Shown: positions 8,610-18,255, counted from the stretch's first letter. The stretch: 64,000 bases of DNA from Acidicapsa acidisoli (GCF_025685625.1 NZ_JAGSYI010000002.1:434001-498000); one strand, 5' to 3'. Notes: generated by a model from the letters alone, not told the origin. Numbers and translations are program-made.

Positions 8610-10634
8610 TTATGCTGCGCTTTCCATGGCCCGCTTGTAAGTCGTCAATGCCAGGAGCGGGAAGTAATTACGATACATGTGATAGGCAAGATAAAAGACT
8701 CGCGGGAAACCGGTGCCGGTATAAAGCGCCTGGCGTGTCGCGCCTTCGCCGGTCGACTCATCCCACTCTCCATTCGGCTTCTGCCGCTCCAGCAGCCAGC
8801 GAATACCCTTGGCAACCGAATCACTCCGATTGTCCCCCGCAGCTAGGAGTCCAAGAATCGCCCATGCCGTCTGCGAAGGTGTACTAACTCCGATGCCGCG
8901 CGTATTCGGATCGTCGTAACTCTGGCAACTTTCGCCCCAGCCGCCATCAGCATTCTGCACCATGCGAATCCACTCGGCAGCCTGTTGAATCTGCGGCTCG
9001 TGATTCCAGACGCCCATGGCCTCCAGGCCGCGCAGTGCAAGGAACGTCCCATAAATGTAGTTCACGCCCCAGCGGCCAAACCAGCTTCCGTCCGACTCCT
9101 GCTCGCGGAAGATGAACTGAATCGCCTTCTCGACACGCTTGTCTTCTCGCGTGTAGCCGTAGGTCGCAAGCATCTCCAGAATGCGCCCGGTCAGATCGAC
9201 CGTCGGCGGGTCCAGCATCGCATTATGATCCGCAAACGGGATGTACTGGAAGATCATTTTGGTATTGTCTTTGTCAAAGCTGGCCCAGCCGCCGTTCTTG
9301 CACTGCATGGCAAAGAGCCACTCGATCGCGCGCTGCGACACATCGTACTGATAGCGCTCGCGCGGATTCTCAACCTTGCTCAGCGACAGCAAAACCTGCG
9401 CCGTATCGTCTGTATCCGGGTAAAACTCGTTGTTGAATTCGAAGTACCAGCCACCCGGCTCGGCATTGCGCACCTTGACCGCCCAATCGCCCTTATGCCG
9501 CACTTCCTTGGCCAGCATCCAGTCGGCAGCCTTCAGCATCCGCGAATCGGTCTTTGGAATCCCAGCCTCGCCAAGAGCGAAGACCGCGTAGGCCGTATCC
9601 CACACCGGCGACATACAAGGCTGCATTCGAAAGGTAGGTTCTGAGTAATCCGGTACGCCGGCATCCTCGATGCCCAGCTTTTCGAACTCATCTCGCGCGC
9701 GGATCACCTGCGGATCGTCATCCGAATAGCCCAGGCAACGCAGAGCGATAATCGAGTTCATCATCGCCGGATAAATCGCGCCCAGACCATCCGACATCTC
9801 CAGCCGTTCCAGCATCCATTTCTCGGCCTTCTTCAAGGCCAACTTGCGCAAGGGCCTGATGTAAACGGCCTCGACGATGTGAAACGCTCGGTCCGCCAAC
9901 AGAAAGAAATTGCGCCAACTCACCAACTTATTGCGATCCATCCGCAAGCGCAGATTGGCATTCTCGCGGCCGCCCACAAAGAGCTCGTCGATTCCCTGCT
10001 CCGCCGTAATCTTCTTGAACGGCTTCTTGGCATAAATGATCGACAGCGGAACCAGAATCGCCCGCGACCACGAAGAAATCTCATAGATATTGAAGTAAAA
10101 CCAGTTCGGCGCCAGCACAATCTCCGGCGGAATCGCCGGAACCGCGTCATAGTCATACTGGCCGAGCGCGCAAAGATAAATCTTAGTGAAGGTGTTGCAC
10201 GCCACCACGCCGCCGTTTTCGAGAATCCAGGCGCGCGCCCGCACCAGGATTGGATTCTCCGTGCCTATACCCATCAGCTTGCAGGCAAAGTAGCACTTAA
10301 CGGCCAGCGAAATGTTCCCTGGCCCACCCGGATAAATGCTCCAGCTTCCGTCCTCGTTCTGATAGCGCAGAATCTCAGTGAGCGCACGCTTCATCCGGCT
10401 CGGATCGCCGCTTTCAAGCAGCACATGCAGGAAGATGTAGTCGGCCTCGAGCATCGAGTCCGCTTCCAGTTCGCCACACCAGTAACCGTCCGGGTGCTGC
10501 TCAGAGAGAATGTGATCGCAGGAGCGGCCAACCGCCGCGTCTACCTGGGAGAGATCCGCGTCAATCCTGCCAAATCTGGGTGCACGGTCAAACCGGGATG
10601 CAGCGGGCTGTGTTTTCGACTTGAATGTGCTCAT
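8610..10634 (-). CDS. shc: Squalene-hopene cyclase
   Basis: Known role: membrane-associated class II terpene cyclase turning squalene into hopene/hopanol. Seen: about 674 residues, the normal family length. It has the catalytic DXDD motif as YPDTDDTAQ and many QW repeats (for example QNEDGSWSIYPGG, QCKNGGWASFDKDN, QESDGSWFGRWGVNYIYG, QNADGGWGESCQSY). I choose the ATG at 10634. A longer frame to 10802 would overlap ispH by 80 bp and adds residues unlike a cyclase N-terminus. It lies downstream of ispH and upstream of hpnH in the same train. Confidence 0.93.
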   Translation of the reverse strand: MSTFKSKTQPAASRFDRAPRFGRIDADLSQVDAAVGRSCDHILSEQHPDGYWCGELEADSMLEADYIFLHVLLESGDPSRMKRALTEILRYQNEDGSWSIYPGGPGNISLAVKCYFACKLMGIGTENPILVRARAWILENGGVVACNTFTKIYLCALGQYDYDAVPAIPPEIVLAPNWFYFNIYEISSWSRAILVPLSIIYAKKPFKKITAEQGIDELFVGGRENANLRLRMDRNKLVSWRNFFLLADRAFHIVEAVYIRPLRKLALKKAEKWMLERLEMSDGLGAIYPAMMNSIIALRCLGYSDDDPQVIRARDEFEKLGIEDAGVPDYSEPTFRMQPCMSPVWDTAYAVFALGEAGIPKTDSRMLKAADWMLAKEVRHKGDWAVKVRNAEPGGWYFEFNNEFYPDTDDTAQVLLSLSKVENPRERYQYDVSQRAIEWLFAMQCKNGGWASFDKDNTKMIFQYIPFADHNAMLDPPTVDLTGRILEMLATYGYTREDKRVEKAIQFIFREQESDGSWFGRWGVNYIYGTFLALRGLEAMGVWNHEPQIQQAAEWIRMVQNADGGWGESCQSYDDPNTRGIGVSTPSQTAWAILGLLAAGDNRSDSVAKGIRWLLERQKPNGEWDESTGEGATRQALYTGTGFPRVFYLAYHMYRNYFPLLALTTYKRAMESAA

Positions 10635-10722
10635 GCGTCTCGATTTCGCCGGAAACAAAAAACCGGCCACTGTACAAGACACCCGGATTGGGGTGCGGGA
10701 TTCGAATTTTGCGAAGCGAACT

Positions 10723-11751
10723 CTATCGCACCGGAATCGGTTGGGCGCCACCCGCGCCACCGATAGCCTGAATAATCTCAGGCGGCAGCCCAAAGCGAAC
10801 ATTCTCCGGCATGACTTCCACTTCTTCGACGCTGGAATAGCCGTTTAGTTGCAAATAGTTGATGACATCCTCCACAAGAACCTCGGGAGCGGAAGCTCCA
10901 GCGGTAACTGCCACGGAGTCAGCACCTTCCAGCCATTTCGGATCGATGGCTGCGGAGTTATCAATGAGGAACGCCTTCGTGCCCAGATTGTTCGATACCT
11001 CAACCAGCCGGTTCGAATTGGAACTGTTTGTCGAGCCCACCACCAACACCAGGTCTGCTCCCGGAGCGACATTACGCACCGCAACCTGACGATTCTCCGT
11101 GGCATAGCAAATGTCCTGCGTATGAGGACCGACAATATTTGGGAATTTCACCTTGAGCGCATGAATAATATCTCGCGCCTCATCCAGCGAAAGCGTCGTC
11201 TGCGTCAGATACGCCACGCGATCCGGGTCAGGAACCACCAGCGCCTCGACTTCGGCGACATTCGAAACCACCTGTGTCGCCTCCGGAGCCTCCCCCAGAG
11301 TGCCCTCGATTTCATCGTGATCGCGATGGCCGACCAGCACCAGCGAGTAGCCCTGCTTGGCGAATTTGACCGCCTCCACATGGACCTTTGTCACCAGCGG
11401 ACAGGTCGCGTCGATCACCCTGAGGCCGCGCGCCTTGCTTGCTTCGCGCACCGCAGGCGAAACGCCGTGCGCCGAATAGATCACGCGCTGGCCCGCGGGA
11501 ACTTCCTCGATCTCATTGACAAAGATCGCGCCCTTTTCCGCCAGTTCGTTGACAACAAAGCGGTTGTGGACAATCTCGCGGCGCACGTAAATCGGCGCGC
11601 CAAAGGTATCGAGTGCGATTTTCACAATATCGATCGCGCGCACGACACCGGCGCAAAAGCCGCGTGGTTTGAGCAGCAGAACGCGCTTCTGGCCAGCGAT
11701 CTTATCGGCACGGCCAAGGTCGGAGATGGTTTCAGTGGCTAAGAGTGTCAC
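10723..11751 (-). CDS. ispH: IspH, 4-hydroxy-3-methylbut-2-enyl diphosphate reductase
   Basis: Known role: last step of the MEP pathway, an iron-sulfur enzyme giving IPP and DMAPP. Seen: 342 residues. The three cluster-ligand cysteines are C33 (RGFCAGV), C117 (DATCPLV) and C215 (DICYATENRQ), with the substrate-site SAHGVSP, GHRDHDE and VVGSTNSSNSNRL motifs. A C-terminal tail ends in a Gly/Ala stretch. The start is GTG; an extended -10 box ends only 6 nt before it, so the message may be leaderless. Its place at the head of the hopanoid genes ties precursor supply to hopanoid output. Confidence 0.94.
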   Translation of the reverse strand: MTLLATETISDLGRADKIAGQKRVLLLKPRGFCAGVVRAIDIVKIALDTFGAPIYVRREIVHNRFVVNELAEKGAIFVNEIEEVPAGQRVIYSAHGVSPAVREASKARGLRVIDATCPLVTKVHVEAVKFAKQGYSLVLVGHRDHDEIEGTLGEAPEATQVVSNVAEVEALVVPDPDRVAYLTQTTLSLDEARDIIHALKVKFPNIVGPHTQDICYATENRQVAVRNVAPGADLVLVVGSTNSSNSNRLVEVSNNLGTKAFLIDNSAAIDPKWLEGADSVAVTAGASAPEVLVEDVINYLQLNGYSSVEEVEVMPENVRFGLPPEIIQAIGGAGGAQPIPVR

Positions 11752-11757
11752 TCTGCA

Positions 11758-11766
11758 AGTATACCA
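11758..11766 (-). promoter_or_regulatory. Extended -10 promoter of ispH and the hopanoid gene train
   Basis: On the minus strand TGG-TATACT (an extended -10: TGn followed by a 5/6 match to TATAAT) ends 6 nt before the ispH GTG. No good -35 is seen, which is normal for extended -10 promoters. The predicted start of transcription coincides with the start codon. Confidence 0.45.
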
Positions 11767-11873
11767 ATTAGTTAGCTTCGCTCACACTAAGGATTCACAG
11801 CCGGGGAATTCAGGCAGCTAACGGTCACTGATTTAGTTGAGCGGGAACAATCAAGAAAAAGATTAGCGACCCG

Positions 11874-12728
11874 CTAGTTTGGCCGCACTCGAGGCCGAAG
11901 GTTTCCGAGACCTAGGCTCTGTCGCATCACATGCAGCCTCTCCAGCCAACGCGGGTCATTCCGGTTAAGCCAGACCAGAACGCACGCCCCCGCCTGATTG
12001 ATTCGTTCGCTACGCACACCGTGGTTGCCGACCAGATCCACCAACTCGGTCGCAGTGAATTCCAGAATTGGCTTGAAAAGGGGCAGATTTTTTGCAATCT
12101 CGTCCACTGATCGATTATGGAAAGCGCAAGAGTGGGCGGTGGGGGTGAGCGCTAGACCTGAGAGCGAGCTTAAAGTCCCTCCGTGAATGTTGAACCTACT
12201 GAATATCTCGTAGAGCTGGGTCGACGATTTCCCTATATTGCCGCTCATTGCGGCGAACCGATACTTTATCCCGTTGTCTTTTAGTCGCTTAGATTCGCGA
12301 GGATCGGCTCCTATGATAAAGGCCTTCTTGAACTCGAGGGACTCCACCTCGTCACGGTTCAGAAAGCGCCCCTTCGCCGGGTCTCGGACAAGATGACTGG
12401 CCATTGCGAGATGCTCAAGGGCACGACGTCCAGACGCCGCAGCTTCGTGTACCACACCACGGGTCAACAGGTACATTAGCATTCCTATTGACTGCGCTGC
12501 CCCACCAATCATCGAAACTACCCACGCCTGATAATTCGGGCCGTAGGATTTCCCGCCGTCGTGTAGAGAATTCTGGATGTCGTGCAGGTATTCCTGCAGC
12601 CAAATGTACCAAACGCACATTTCTACAAAATCTTCTCGGCAGGTCTGCTCCATAAGTGAATCAAACAGCTTCCGGTCGGATGTGAATGTGTTAGTAAAAG
12701 CGTCAAGTGCGTGAGATGGCGAACTCAT
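11874..12728 (-). CDS. Hypothetical 284-aa protein
   Basis: Not recognised. Seen: 284 residues, mostly helical in appearance, with one mildly hydrophobic stretch (GGAAQSIGMLMYLLTRGVV, about residues 75-93) and an RRALEHLAMASHLVRDP segment that recalls the helical core of DUF5677-like proteins; that likeness is weak. No signal peptide. The start ATG at 12728 has no obvious Shine-Dalgarno nearby. It stands alone between ispH and recN with gaps of about 90-120 nt. Its codon use looks less GC-biased than that of the flanking housekeeping genes, which may mean later acquisition. Confidence 0.6.
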   Translation of the reverse strand: MSSPSHALDAFTNTFTSDRKLFDSLMEQTCREDFVEMCVWYIWLQEYLHDIQNSLHDGGKSYGPNYQAWVVSMIGGAAQSIGMLMYLLTRGVVHEAAASGRRALEHLAMASHLVRDPAKGRFLNRDEVESLEFKKAFIIGADPRESKRLKDNGIKYRFAAMSGNIGKSSTQLYEIFSRFNIHGGTLSSLSGLALTPTAHSCAFHNRSVDEIAKNLPLFKPILEFTATELVDLVGNHGVRSERINQAGACVLVWLNRNDPRWLERLHVMRQSLGLGNLRPRVRPN

Positions 12729-12814
12729 TCGATCCCTCTTTATCTGTGATCTCTACTGACACCGGAGCGGAGTCGTCTAGCAAAACGCGCAATTTGGCAA
12801 TCCGAGATTCCGCC

Positions 12815-14497
12815 TTACCGGCTCGCCGCAATCATCTGGCTGGCGTGCTGCTGGCTCGCCTCGGTAACTACCGCCCCGCTTAGCATCCGCGCAACTTCTT
12901 CAACCCTCTTGCGTTCGTCGAGCAGACGCACCTGCACCTTCGTCCGGCCATGATCCTCGCGCTTTTCGATCAAGAAATGCTGATCCGCAAAAGCGGCAAT
13001 CTGCGGCAGATGCGTCACACACAACACCTGCTGTGCCCGGCTCAGCATCTTCAGCTTCTGCCCAACCGCCTCCGCAGCGCGGCCTCCGATGCCAATATCG
13101 ATCTCGTCGAATACGAGCGTTCGTGGAGCGACGTTGCGCTGGCGAGGCTTCCCGGCGCCTTCCTCGACACTGACTTTCAACGCCAGCATCACCCGGCTCA
13201 TCTCACCGCCCGAGGCAATCTCATCCAGCGGCTTCAGCGGCTCGCCAGGATTCGTGGCAATCTGATACTCCACCGCATCCCATCCGTGCGCCGCCCACGA
13301 CGATTCCGCCAGTTGCGGTGCAACATTCACCTCAAATCGCACCCTCATGGCCAGATCGTTAATCTGCTTCTCGGCCAGCTTGGCCAGTTTCGCCGCAGCA
13401 GCGGTGCGGCTCCCGCTCAGAGCCTGCGCCGCCGCAACATATCGCGCCCGTGCATCGACAACGGTCGAGCGCAATTGCTTCAGAATCTCATCGCGATCCT
13501 CAACCTCCGCCAGCTTCTGCGCGACATTCTCCCCAAACGCGATCACCTCCGCGATGCTGTTGCCATATTTGCGCTTGAGCCGGTCCAGCGTGACGAGACG
13601 ATCCTCAATCTCAACCAATCGCTCGGGCGACGCCTGAATGCCCTCCGCGTAATCCCGCAACGTGTCGGCGAGATCATCGACAATCGCCCGCGCCGAGGTC
13701 AACTGCTGCACCGAGTCGGCAAACTTGCTGTCGTACCGCGCCAGTTCTTCCACATTGCGCAGAGCCGCGCGCAGCGCAGACTCCGCTGAACTGGACCCGT
13801 CATACAACTGATCGAAGGCCCCCATCGCCGCAGCGTACAGTTTCTCCGCATTCGCCAGAACGCGCTTCTCGTTCTCCAGTTCCTCGTCTTCGCCAGCAAC
13901 AAGCTGCGCCGACTCGATCTCCTTGCGCTGGTAGCTCCAAAGATCGACCATGCGCAGCCGATCCTGCTCACCCTGCTCCAGTTCCGTAAGCTTCCCTACG
14001 GCCTCGCGCCAGCGGCCAAAGGCCTCGGCAACCGGCGTAGTGTCCAGGCTGGCGAAACGGTCCAGCAACATCCGCTGTTGCGCTTGGTCAAAGCTGCTCA
14101 GCGTCTCGCTCTGGGCATGAACCAAAGCCAGCTCCGGCGCAAGCAGCTTCAGTACGCTCACCGTAGCAGGCTGGTTGTTCACAAAGACGCGGCCCTTGCC
14201 ATTCGCGAGAATCTCCCGGCGCAGAATGATCTCCGAGCCGGTCGAGTCGATCCCGTTTTCCTCCAGAATGCCATCAGCCGCTGCCGTCGCCTCGAAGACG
14301 CAGGAAACCACCGCCCTGTCCGCGCCATGGCGAACCACATCCGCAGATGCCTTCCCGCCCATCAACAGCGCCAGCGCGTCCACCAGAATCGACTTGCCCG
14401 CGCCGGTTTCACCGGTGAGCAGGTTGAGCCCGGGGCCGAAAACGGCAATCGCATGGTCAATGACGGCGTAATTTTCGGCGCGCAGTTCCACCAGCAT
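12815..14497 (-). CDS. recN: RecN, DNA repair SMC-like ATPase
   Basis: Known role: cohesin-like protein recruited to double-strand breaks in RecA-dependent repair. Seen: about 560 residues. It has a Walker A (LLTGETGAGKSILVDAL) near residue 30, a long charged coiled-coil middle, an ABC signature-like ASGGEMSRVMLAL, and a Walker B (RTLVFDEIDIGIGG) followed by QVLCVTHLPQIAAFAD. The start is the ATG at 14497 (MLVELRAENYAVIDHA, the usual RecN N-terminus). A longer open frame to 14680 encodes no RecN-like residues. A GGAG lies 12 nt upstream. Single gene, divergent from the Tol operon. Confidence 0.95.
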   Translation of the reverse strand: MLVELRAENYAVIDHAIAVFGPGLNLLTGETGAGKSILVDALALLMGGKASADVVRHGADRAVVSCVFEATAAADGILEENGIDSTGSEIILRREILANGKGRVFVNNQPATVSVLKLLAPELALVHAQSETLSSFDQAQQRMLLDRFASLDTTPVAEAFGRWREAVGKLTELEQGEQDRLRMVDLWSYQRKEIESAQLVAGEDEELENEKRVLANAEKLYAAAMGAFDQLYDGSSSAESALRAALRNVEELARYDSKFADSVQQLTSARAIVDDLADTLRDYAEGIQASPERLVEIEDRLVTLDRLKRKYGNSIAEVIAFGENVAQKLAEVEDRDEILKQLRSTVVDARARYVAAAQALSGSRTAAAAKLAKLAEKQINDLAMRVRFEVNVAPQLAESSWAAHGWDAVEYQIATNPGEPLKPLDEIASGGEMSRVMLALKVSVEEGAGKPRQRNVAPRTLVFDEIDIGIGGRAAEAVGQKLKMLSRAQQVLCVTHLPQIAAFADQHFLIEKREDHGRTKVQVRLLDERKRVEEVARMLSGAVVTEASQQHASQMIAASR

Positions 14498-14695
14498 AAT
14501 GAACTCATTCTCCGCTATTTTTGAGCCGTCCGCAGGCCGCCTTCGGGATAGCCAGAAACAGGCTGAAAAAGCGGGATTCCGAGCGCAGCATACCATGACG
14601 CCGCGAGGCTTCAGCCACCAACCGCGCCCCGTGAACCCGCCGAGGAACCATGTTGCCAACTTGGATACTGCCCTTCCCATCTGCTAGCTTTTAAG

Positions 14696-15493
14696 TTGAG
14701 GTATACGCCGATTCTTGCCGCTACCCTTGCTTTTTTCCTTCAGTCGGACACTCCGCCGCCCACCCAGACCGTCGGGGGCAGCGCACTGGTTGAAATGCTC
14801 CAGAACAGCGGAGCCGTCGCCCTGTCCGTGCTTCTGGTGCTCGCCATCGCCAGCATTTACTCCTGGACGCTGATCTTCGCCAAGATGAGCAGCTTTTCTA
14901 AAGCGACCAAGCAGAGCCGCCGATTCGTCCGTACATTCCGCAAGGCCACCCGCCTGCAGGAGATCGCCGCCGTCACCAGCGATTACCAGCCAAGCCCTCT
15001 CGCGCTCGTCTTCGACGAAGTATACGAAGCCTATAAGCGCCAGACCGGCGGCTACGGTCCTCCGCGCAATGTCGCGCCTCTCGAACGCTCCGCGCAGACC
15101 GCGAGCAGCGAGGCCCTCACGCGTCTGGAGCAGCGCCTGACCTGGCTTGCGACCATCGCCTCCTCCAGTACCTTCGTCGGCCTTTTCGGCACCGTCATGG
15201 GCATCATCGATGCCTTCCACGGCCTTGGCACCGCCGGTTCGGCCACCCTCCGCGCCGTCGCGCCCGGCATCTCCGAGGCGCTGATCACCACCGCCGCCGG
15301 CATCTTTGTCGCCGTTCCGGCCGCCGTCGCATACAACCAGTTCACTGCAAGACTCCGGATCTTTGCTTCGGGAATCGACGATTTCTCCCGGGAATTGCTG
15401 AATTCTCTCGAAGAGATCCCGCAACGATCCGCCGTTCCGCAGGCCTCCGCGCAGGGCCAGCGAGCAGTGACTTCGATGGACAGAGAGGTTTAA
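14696..15493 (+). CDS. tolQ: TolQ/ExbB-type proton channel subunit
   Basis: Known role: inner-membrane channel component that, with TolR, turns the proton gradient into force on the envelope. Seen: 265 residues. There is a first hydrophobic segment (AVALSVLLVLAIASIYSWTLIF, about 40-61) and a MotA/TolQ/ExbB domain with two later membrane helices (LATIASSSTFVGLFGTVMGI near 155 and TTAAGIFVAVPAAVAYN near 205), including the conserved GLFGTVMGI. The start is uncertain: I follow the TTG at 14696, which gives a short hydrophobic leader; an internal ATG 33 codons later is possible. First gene of a six-gene Tol-Pal operon; tolR follows 1 nt after its stop. Confidence 0.88.
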   Translation: MRYTPILAATLAFFLQSDTPPPTQTVGGSALVEMLQNSGAVALSVLLVLAIASIYSWTLIFAKMSSFSKATKQSRRFVRTFRKATRLQEIAAVTSDYQPSPLALVFDEVYEAYKRQTGGYGPPRNVAPLERSAQTASSEALTRLEQRLTWLATIASSSTFVGLFGTVMGIIDAFHGLGTAGSATLRAVAPGISEALITTAAGIFVAVPAAVAYNQFTARLRIFASGIDDFSRELLNSLEEIPQRSAVPQASAQGQRAVTSMDREV

Positions 15494-15494
15494 C

Positions 15495-15926
15495 GTGGCC
15501 TTCACCAGCAGCAACGGACGAACCCAGACCTCCCTGGCCGAAATCAACATCACGCCACTGGTGGACGTTGTTCTGGTGTTGCTCGTGATCTTCATGCTGG
15601 CCGCGCCCGTCCTGCAGTCCGGAATCGAAGTCTCCGTTCCCAAGACCCGCACCGTCAAGGAAGTGACGGAGTCGCGTGTCGTCGTGACCATCGCCAAAGA
15701 TCAGACTGTTTATCTGGGCGACAAGGCGATCAATCTCCACGATCTGCCCGTGAAGCTCCAACAAACCGGCCACGACCCCGCGCACCAGGTCATTTACCTG
15801 CGCGCAGACGAGCGTGTACCGTTTGGAGTCTTCGCAGAAGTCATGGACGCCGTGAAGCAAGCGGGAATCACCAATATCAGCATCGTCACACAGCCGCTGG
15901 AAGCAAAGGCAGGAGTCGGCTTGTAG
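15495..15926 (+). CDS. tolR: TolR/ExbD-type channel subunit
   Basis: Known role: single-span partner of TolQ; its membrane aspartate carries protons. Seen: 143 residues. A short cytosolic N-terminus with INITPLVDVVLVLLVIFML (residues 18-36) includes the essential aspartate of the family, and a periplasmic domain follows. The start is GTG with a GAGAGG Shine-Dalgarno just upstream, inside the end of tolQ. The downstream gene is the TonB/TolA-like protein. Confidence 0.92.
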   Translation: MAFTSSNGRTQTSLAEINITPLVDVVLVLLVIFMLAAPVLQSGIEVSVPKTRTVKEVTESRVVVTIAKDQTVYLGDKAINLHDLPVKLQQTGHDPAHQVIYLRADERVPFGVFAEVMDAVKQAGITNISIVTQPLEAKAGVGL

Positions 15927-15948
15927 CAATAGGCCGCGGATATCGACC

Positions 15949-16806
15949 ATGAGCAACGTAATGCACGTCGGAGGGCAATTCGAACCAGAATTCGTGCGCG
16001 AGCCGATTGGCAAGCACATGGCCTTCGCGGTGTTCTTTCACGTCTTTCTGGTCGCTGCGGGATTGGGATTCGCCTTACTTTCCGGTTTATTTCCGCATAA
16101 CAACTGGGGCGGCAACAACGACGGCGGAGCCATCGCTGTGCAGCTCGTCAGCAACGCCCTGCCGTTGCCAGCCGATCGTCCTCCAAACGACAACGTACTC
16201 TCTACCGAAACTCCCAGCGAAGCGCCCGCGCCGCCCGCGCCGAAAGCCAAGGCCACCGTCGACGAGACGGCAATTCCGATCCCCTCAAAGATCGAGGCTC
16301 CGAAGAAGCAAGCCCAGAAAAAGCAGGAAGCCAGCCAGCAGCCCAAGCCGGTGATCCCTCCGCCCATCGCCAAGGTCTCACCGCATCCCCAGCCCCCTCC
16401 TAAACCGGACAATCGTGCCCAGTACGGCGAGCAGTCCTCCAGTTCGATGGCCCGCACAACCCAGCCCACGACCACTTCCGCCAACGGCCAGGTAGCCGTC
16501 ACTGCCGGAACCCGTGGCTTCAACTACCCGTATTACGTCGAAACCATCCAGCGTAAGGTCTTCGAGAACACCCGCATGGGCGAGGTTGACCCTCGAACGC
16601 CCAAAGGAACTCGAACCTACATTCTCTTCACCGTTCGCCGCGACGGCACGCTTGCCAACGCGCAACTGGACAAATCCAGCGGCAGCCCAACCCTCGATCA
16701 GGCCTGCCTTCGCGCAGCGCGGCGTGTTGACACATTTGGACCTCTACCTTCGCCGCCAAGCGATGGCAACCTCTCGGTTTCTTATTATTGTGATTATGAT
16801 CAGTAA
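15949..16806 (+). CDS. TonB/TolA-like periplasm-spanning protein
   Basis: Seen: 285 residues. One transmembrane segment (about 24-46, AFAVFFHVFLVAAGLGFALL), then a long Pro/Lys/Ala-rich linker (about 80-170), then a C-terminal TonB/TolA-type domain containing RTYILFTVRRDGTLANAQLDKSS and a typical SPTLDQACLRAARRV helix. Known: this architecture links the TolQR or ExbBD motor to outer-membrane partners. Position between tolR and tolB argues for TolA function; the C-terminal domain reads more like TonB. Which one it is cannot be settled from sequence. Confidence 0.85.
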   Translation: MSNVMHVGGQFEPEFVREPIGKHMAFAVFFHVFLVAAGLGFALLSGLFPHNNWGGNNDGGAIAVQLVSNALPLPADRPPNDNVLSTETPSEAPAPPAPKAKATVDETAIPIPSKIEAPKKQAQKKQEASQQPKPVIPPPIAKVSPHPQPPPKPDNRAQYGEQSSSSMARTTQPTTTSANGQVAVTAGTRGFNYPYYVETIQRKVFENTRMGEVDPRTPKGTRTYILFTVRRDGTLANAQLDKSSGSPTLDQACLRAARRVDTFGPLPSPPSDGNLSVSYYCDYDQ

Positions 16807-16896
16807 TTGTGTCCGGTTTCCCATGCAAGCGCCGGTCTCAAGAATCGAGCCTTGCTTTAGAGCCCTGGTTGAAGCCAGGAGAAGGACAAATCCCTC

Positions 16897-18255
16897 ATGA
16901 CAGCATTGTTTCGCAATCTTCCCCGCCTTTTGGCTGCGATGGTCATACTGCTTGCCTTGAGTTCTCAAACTACGGCTATGCACGCGCAGGACTGGGTTCG
17001 CACCGGTAGCGGCCTCTCCAATCAGCGCATTCGTATTGCCGCAGCAGATTTCAAGCCGGTCGGCAACGACCCCCAGACGCCGGAATTTAAGACCATCTTC
17101 GACGCCACCCTCTTCAGTGACCTCAGCAACGCTGGAGTCTTCGACATGGTGTCAAAGAGCATGGCTCCTACCGCCACTCCCGGCTCGCCGCAGGAAATCA
17201 GCCTGCCGCAGTGGGCCGCCGACCCCGCCAATGCATCGATGGTTGCCCTGGGGGCACTCTCCGTCACCAATGGCCGCCTCTCAGTCTCCGGATGGGTCCT
17301 CGATGCGAAGAACGCGGGCAGCCCACCAGTTCTCGGAAAACAATACGGCGACGGAGCCAGCCAGGACAACGCGCGCGCCATCGCCCATCGCTTCGCCGAC
17401 GACATCATCGCCCGATTGAGCGGTATGAACGGAATTGCCGAAACCAAGATCTACTTTGTGAGCGCTCGCACCAGCACCAAAGAAATCTGGGCGATGGATT
17501 ATGACGGTCAGAATCAACACATTGTCACCAAATTGGGTAGCACTTCCCTCTCTCCACGCATCTCACCCGACAACACCCGGGTAGCATTTTCTTCGATTGG
17601 AAAAGAGGGTTGGGCAATCCGCATGTATTCGCTCGAACTCGGCCGGATGGTTGCCTTCCCCGGCGGAGCCGCAGGCGGAAGCAACTTCTCTCCTGCATGG
17701 TCAGGAGACGGAAGCAAGATTGCCTTCTCTTCCTCGCGCTCCGGTGATCCAGAAATCTGGGTCGCGGACAGTACCGGAGGCAATCTCCACAAACTCACCT
17801 CCTTTCACGGCCCCGACGTCGCGCCGACCTGGAATCCCAAGACCAATTCACAGATTGCCTGGGTAAGCGGCCGCACCGGCCTGCCGCAGATCTACACCAT
17901 GGACGCGGACGGCGCCAATATTCAGCGCATGACCGACGGCGGCTACGCGATTTCCCCCTCCTGGTCCCCAAGCGGCCAGTTCCTCTCTTTCTCATGGAAT
18001 CGCAAATACGGTCCCGGCGCACCCGGCGGCCAGGATATCTATGTGATGGACATTGCATCCAAGCGCTGGCTGCAACTCACGCACGATGCAGGCAGCAATG
18101 ATTATCCGAGCTGGTCGCCCGACGGACGGCATCTCATATTCGAACGCGCCATCGGTGGGCGGACCGAAATTTGGACTATGCTTGCAGACGGCACGGAACA
18201 GCATCAGCTCACCCACTCCGGGAAGGACTTCATGCCCAACTGGAGTTGGAAATAA
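16897..18255 (+). CDS. tolB: TolB, periplasmic beta-propeller of the Tol-Pal system
   Basis: Known role: periplasmic partner of Pal and TolA. Seen: 452 residues with a signal peptide (hydrophobic core around 10-22, probable cleavage after AMHA), an N-terminal TolB domain, and repeated WD40-like/PD40 blades such as PRISPDNTRVAFSS, FSPAWSGDGSKIAFSSSRSG, ISPSWSPSGQFLSFSWNR and YPSWSPDGRHLIFER. AGGAGAAGG lies upstream of the ATG. The next gene is pal, as in most Tol operons. Confidence 0.93.
   Translation: MTALFRNLPRLLAAMVILLALSSQTTAMHAQDWVRTGSGLSNQRIRIAAADFKPVGNDPQTPEFKTIFDATLFSDLSNAGVFDMVSKSMAPTATPGSPQEISLPQWAADPANASMVALGALSVTNGRLSVSGWVLDAKNAGSPPVLGKQYGDGASQDNARAIAHRFADDIIARLSGMNGIAETKIYFVSARTSTKEIWAMDYDGQNQHIVTKLGSTSLSPRISPDNTRVAFSSIGKEGWAIRMYSLELGRMVAFPGGAAGGSNFSPAWSGDGSKIAFSSSRSGDPEIWVADSTGGNLHKLTSFHGPDVAPTWNPKTNSQIAWVSGRTGLPQIYTMDADGANIQRMTDGGYAISPSWSPSGQFLSFSWNRKYGPGAPGGQDIYVMDIASKRWLQLTHDAGSNDYPSWSPDGRHLIFERAIGGRTEIWTMLADGTEQHQLTHSGKDFMPNWSWK

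Noticed and set aside
9879-10766. 295-codon plus-strand open frame inside the squalene-hopene cyclase
   Set aside because: Antisense shadow of shc; composition unlike a real protein.
10635-10802. Upstream extension of the cyclase reading frame
   Set aside because: Would overlap ispH by 80 bp and encodes residues not seen in the family; the ATG at 10634 is preferred.
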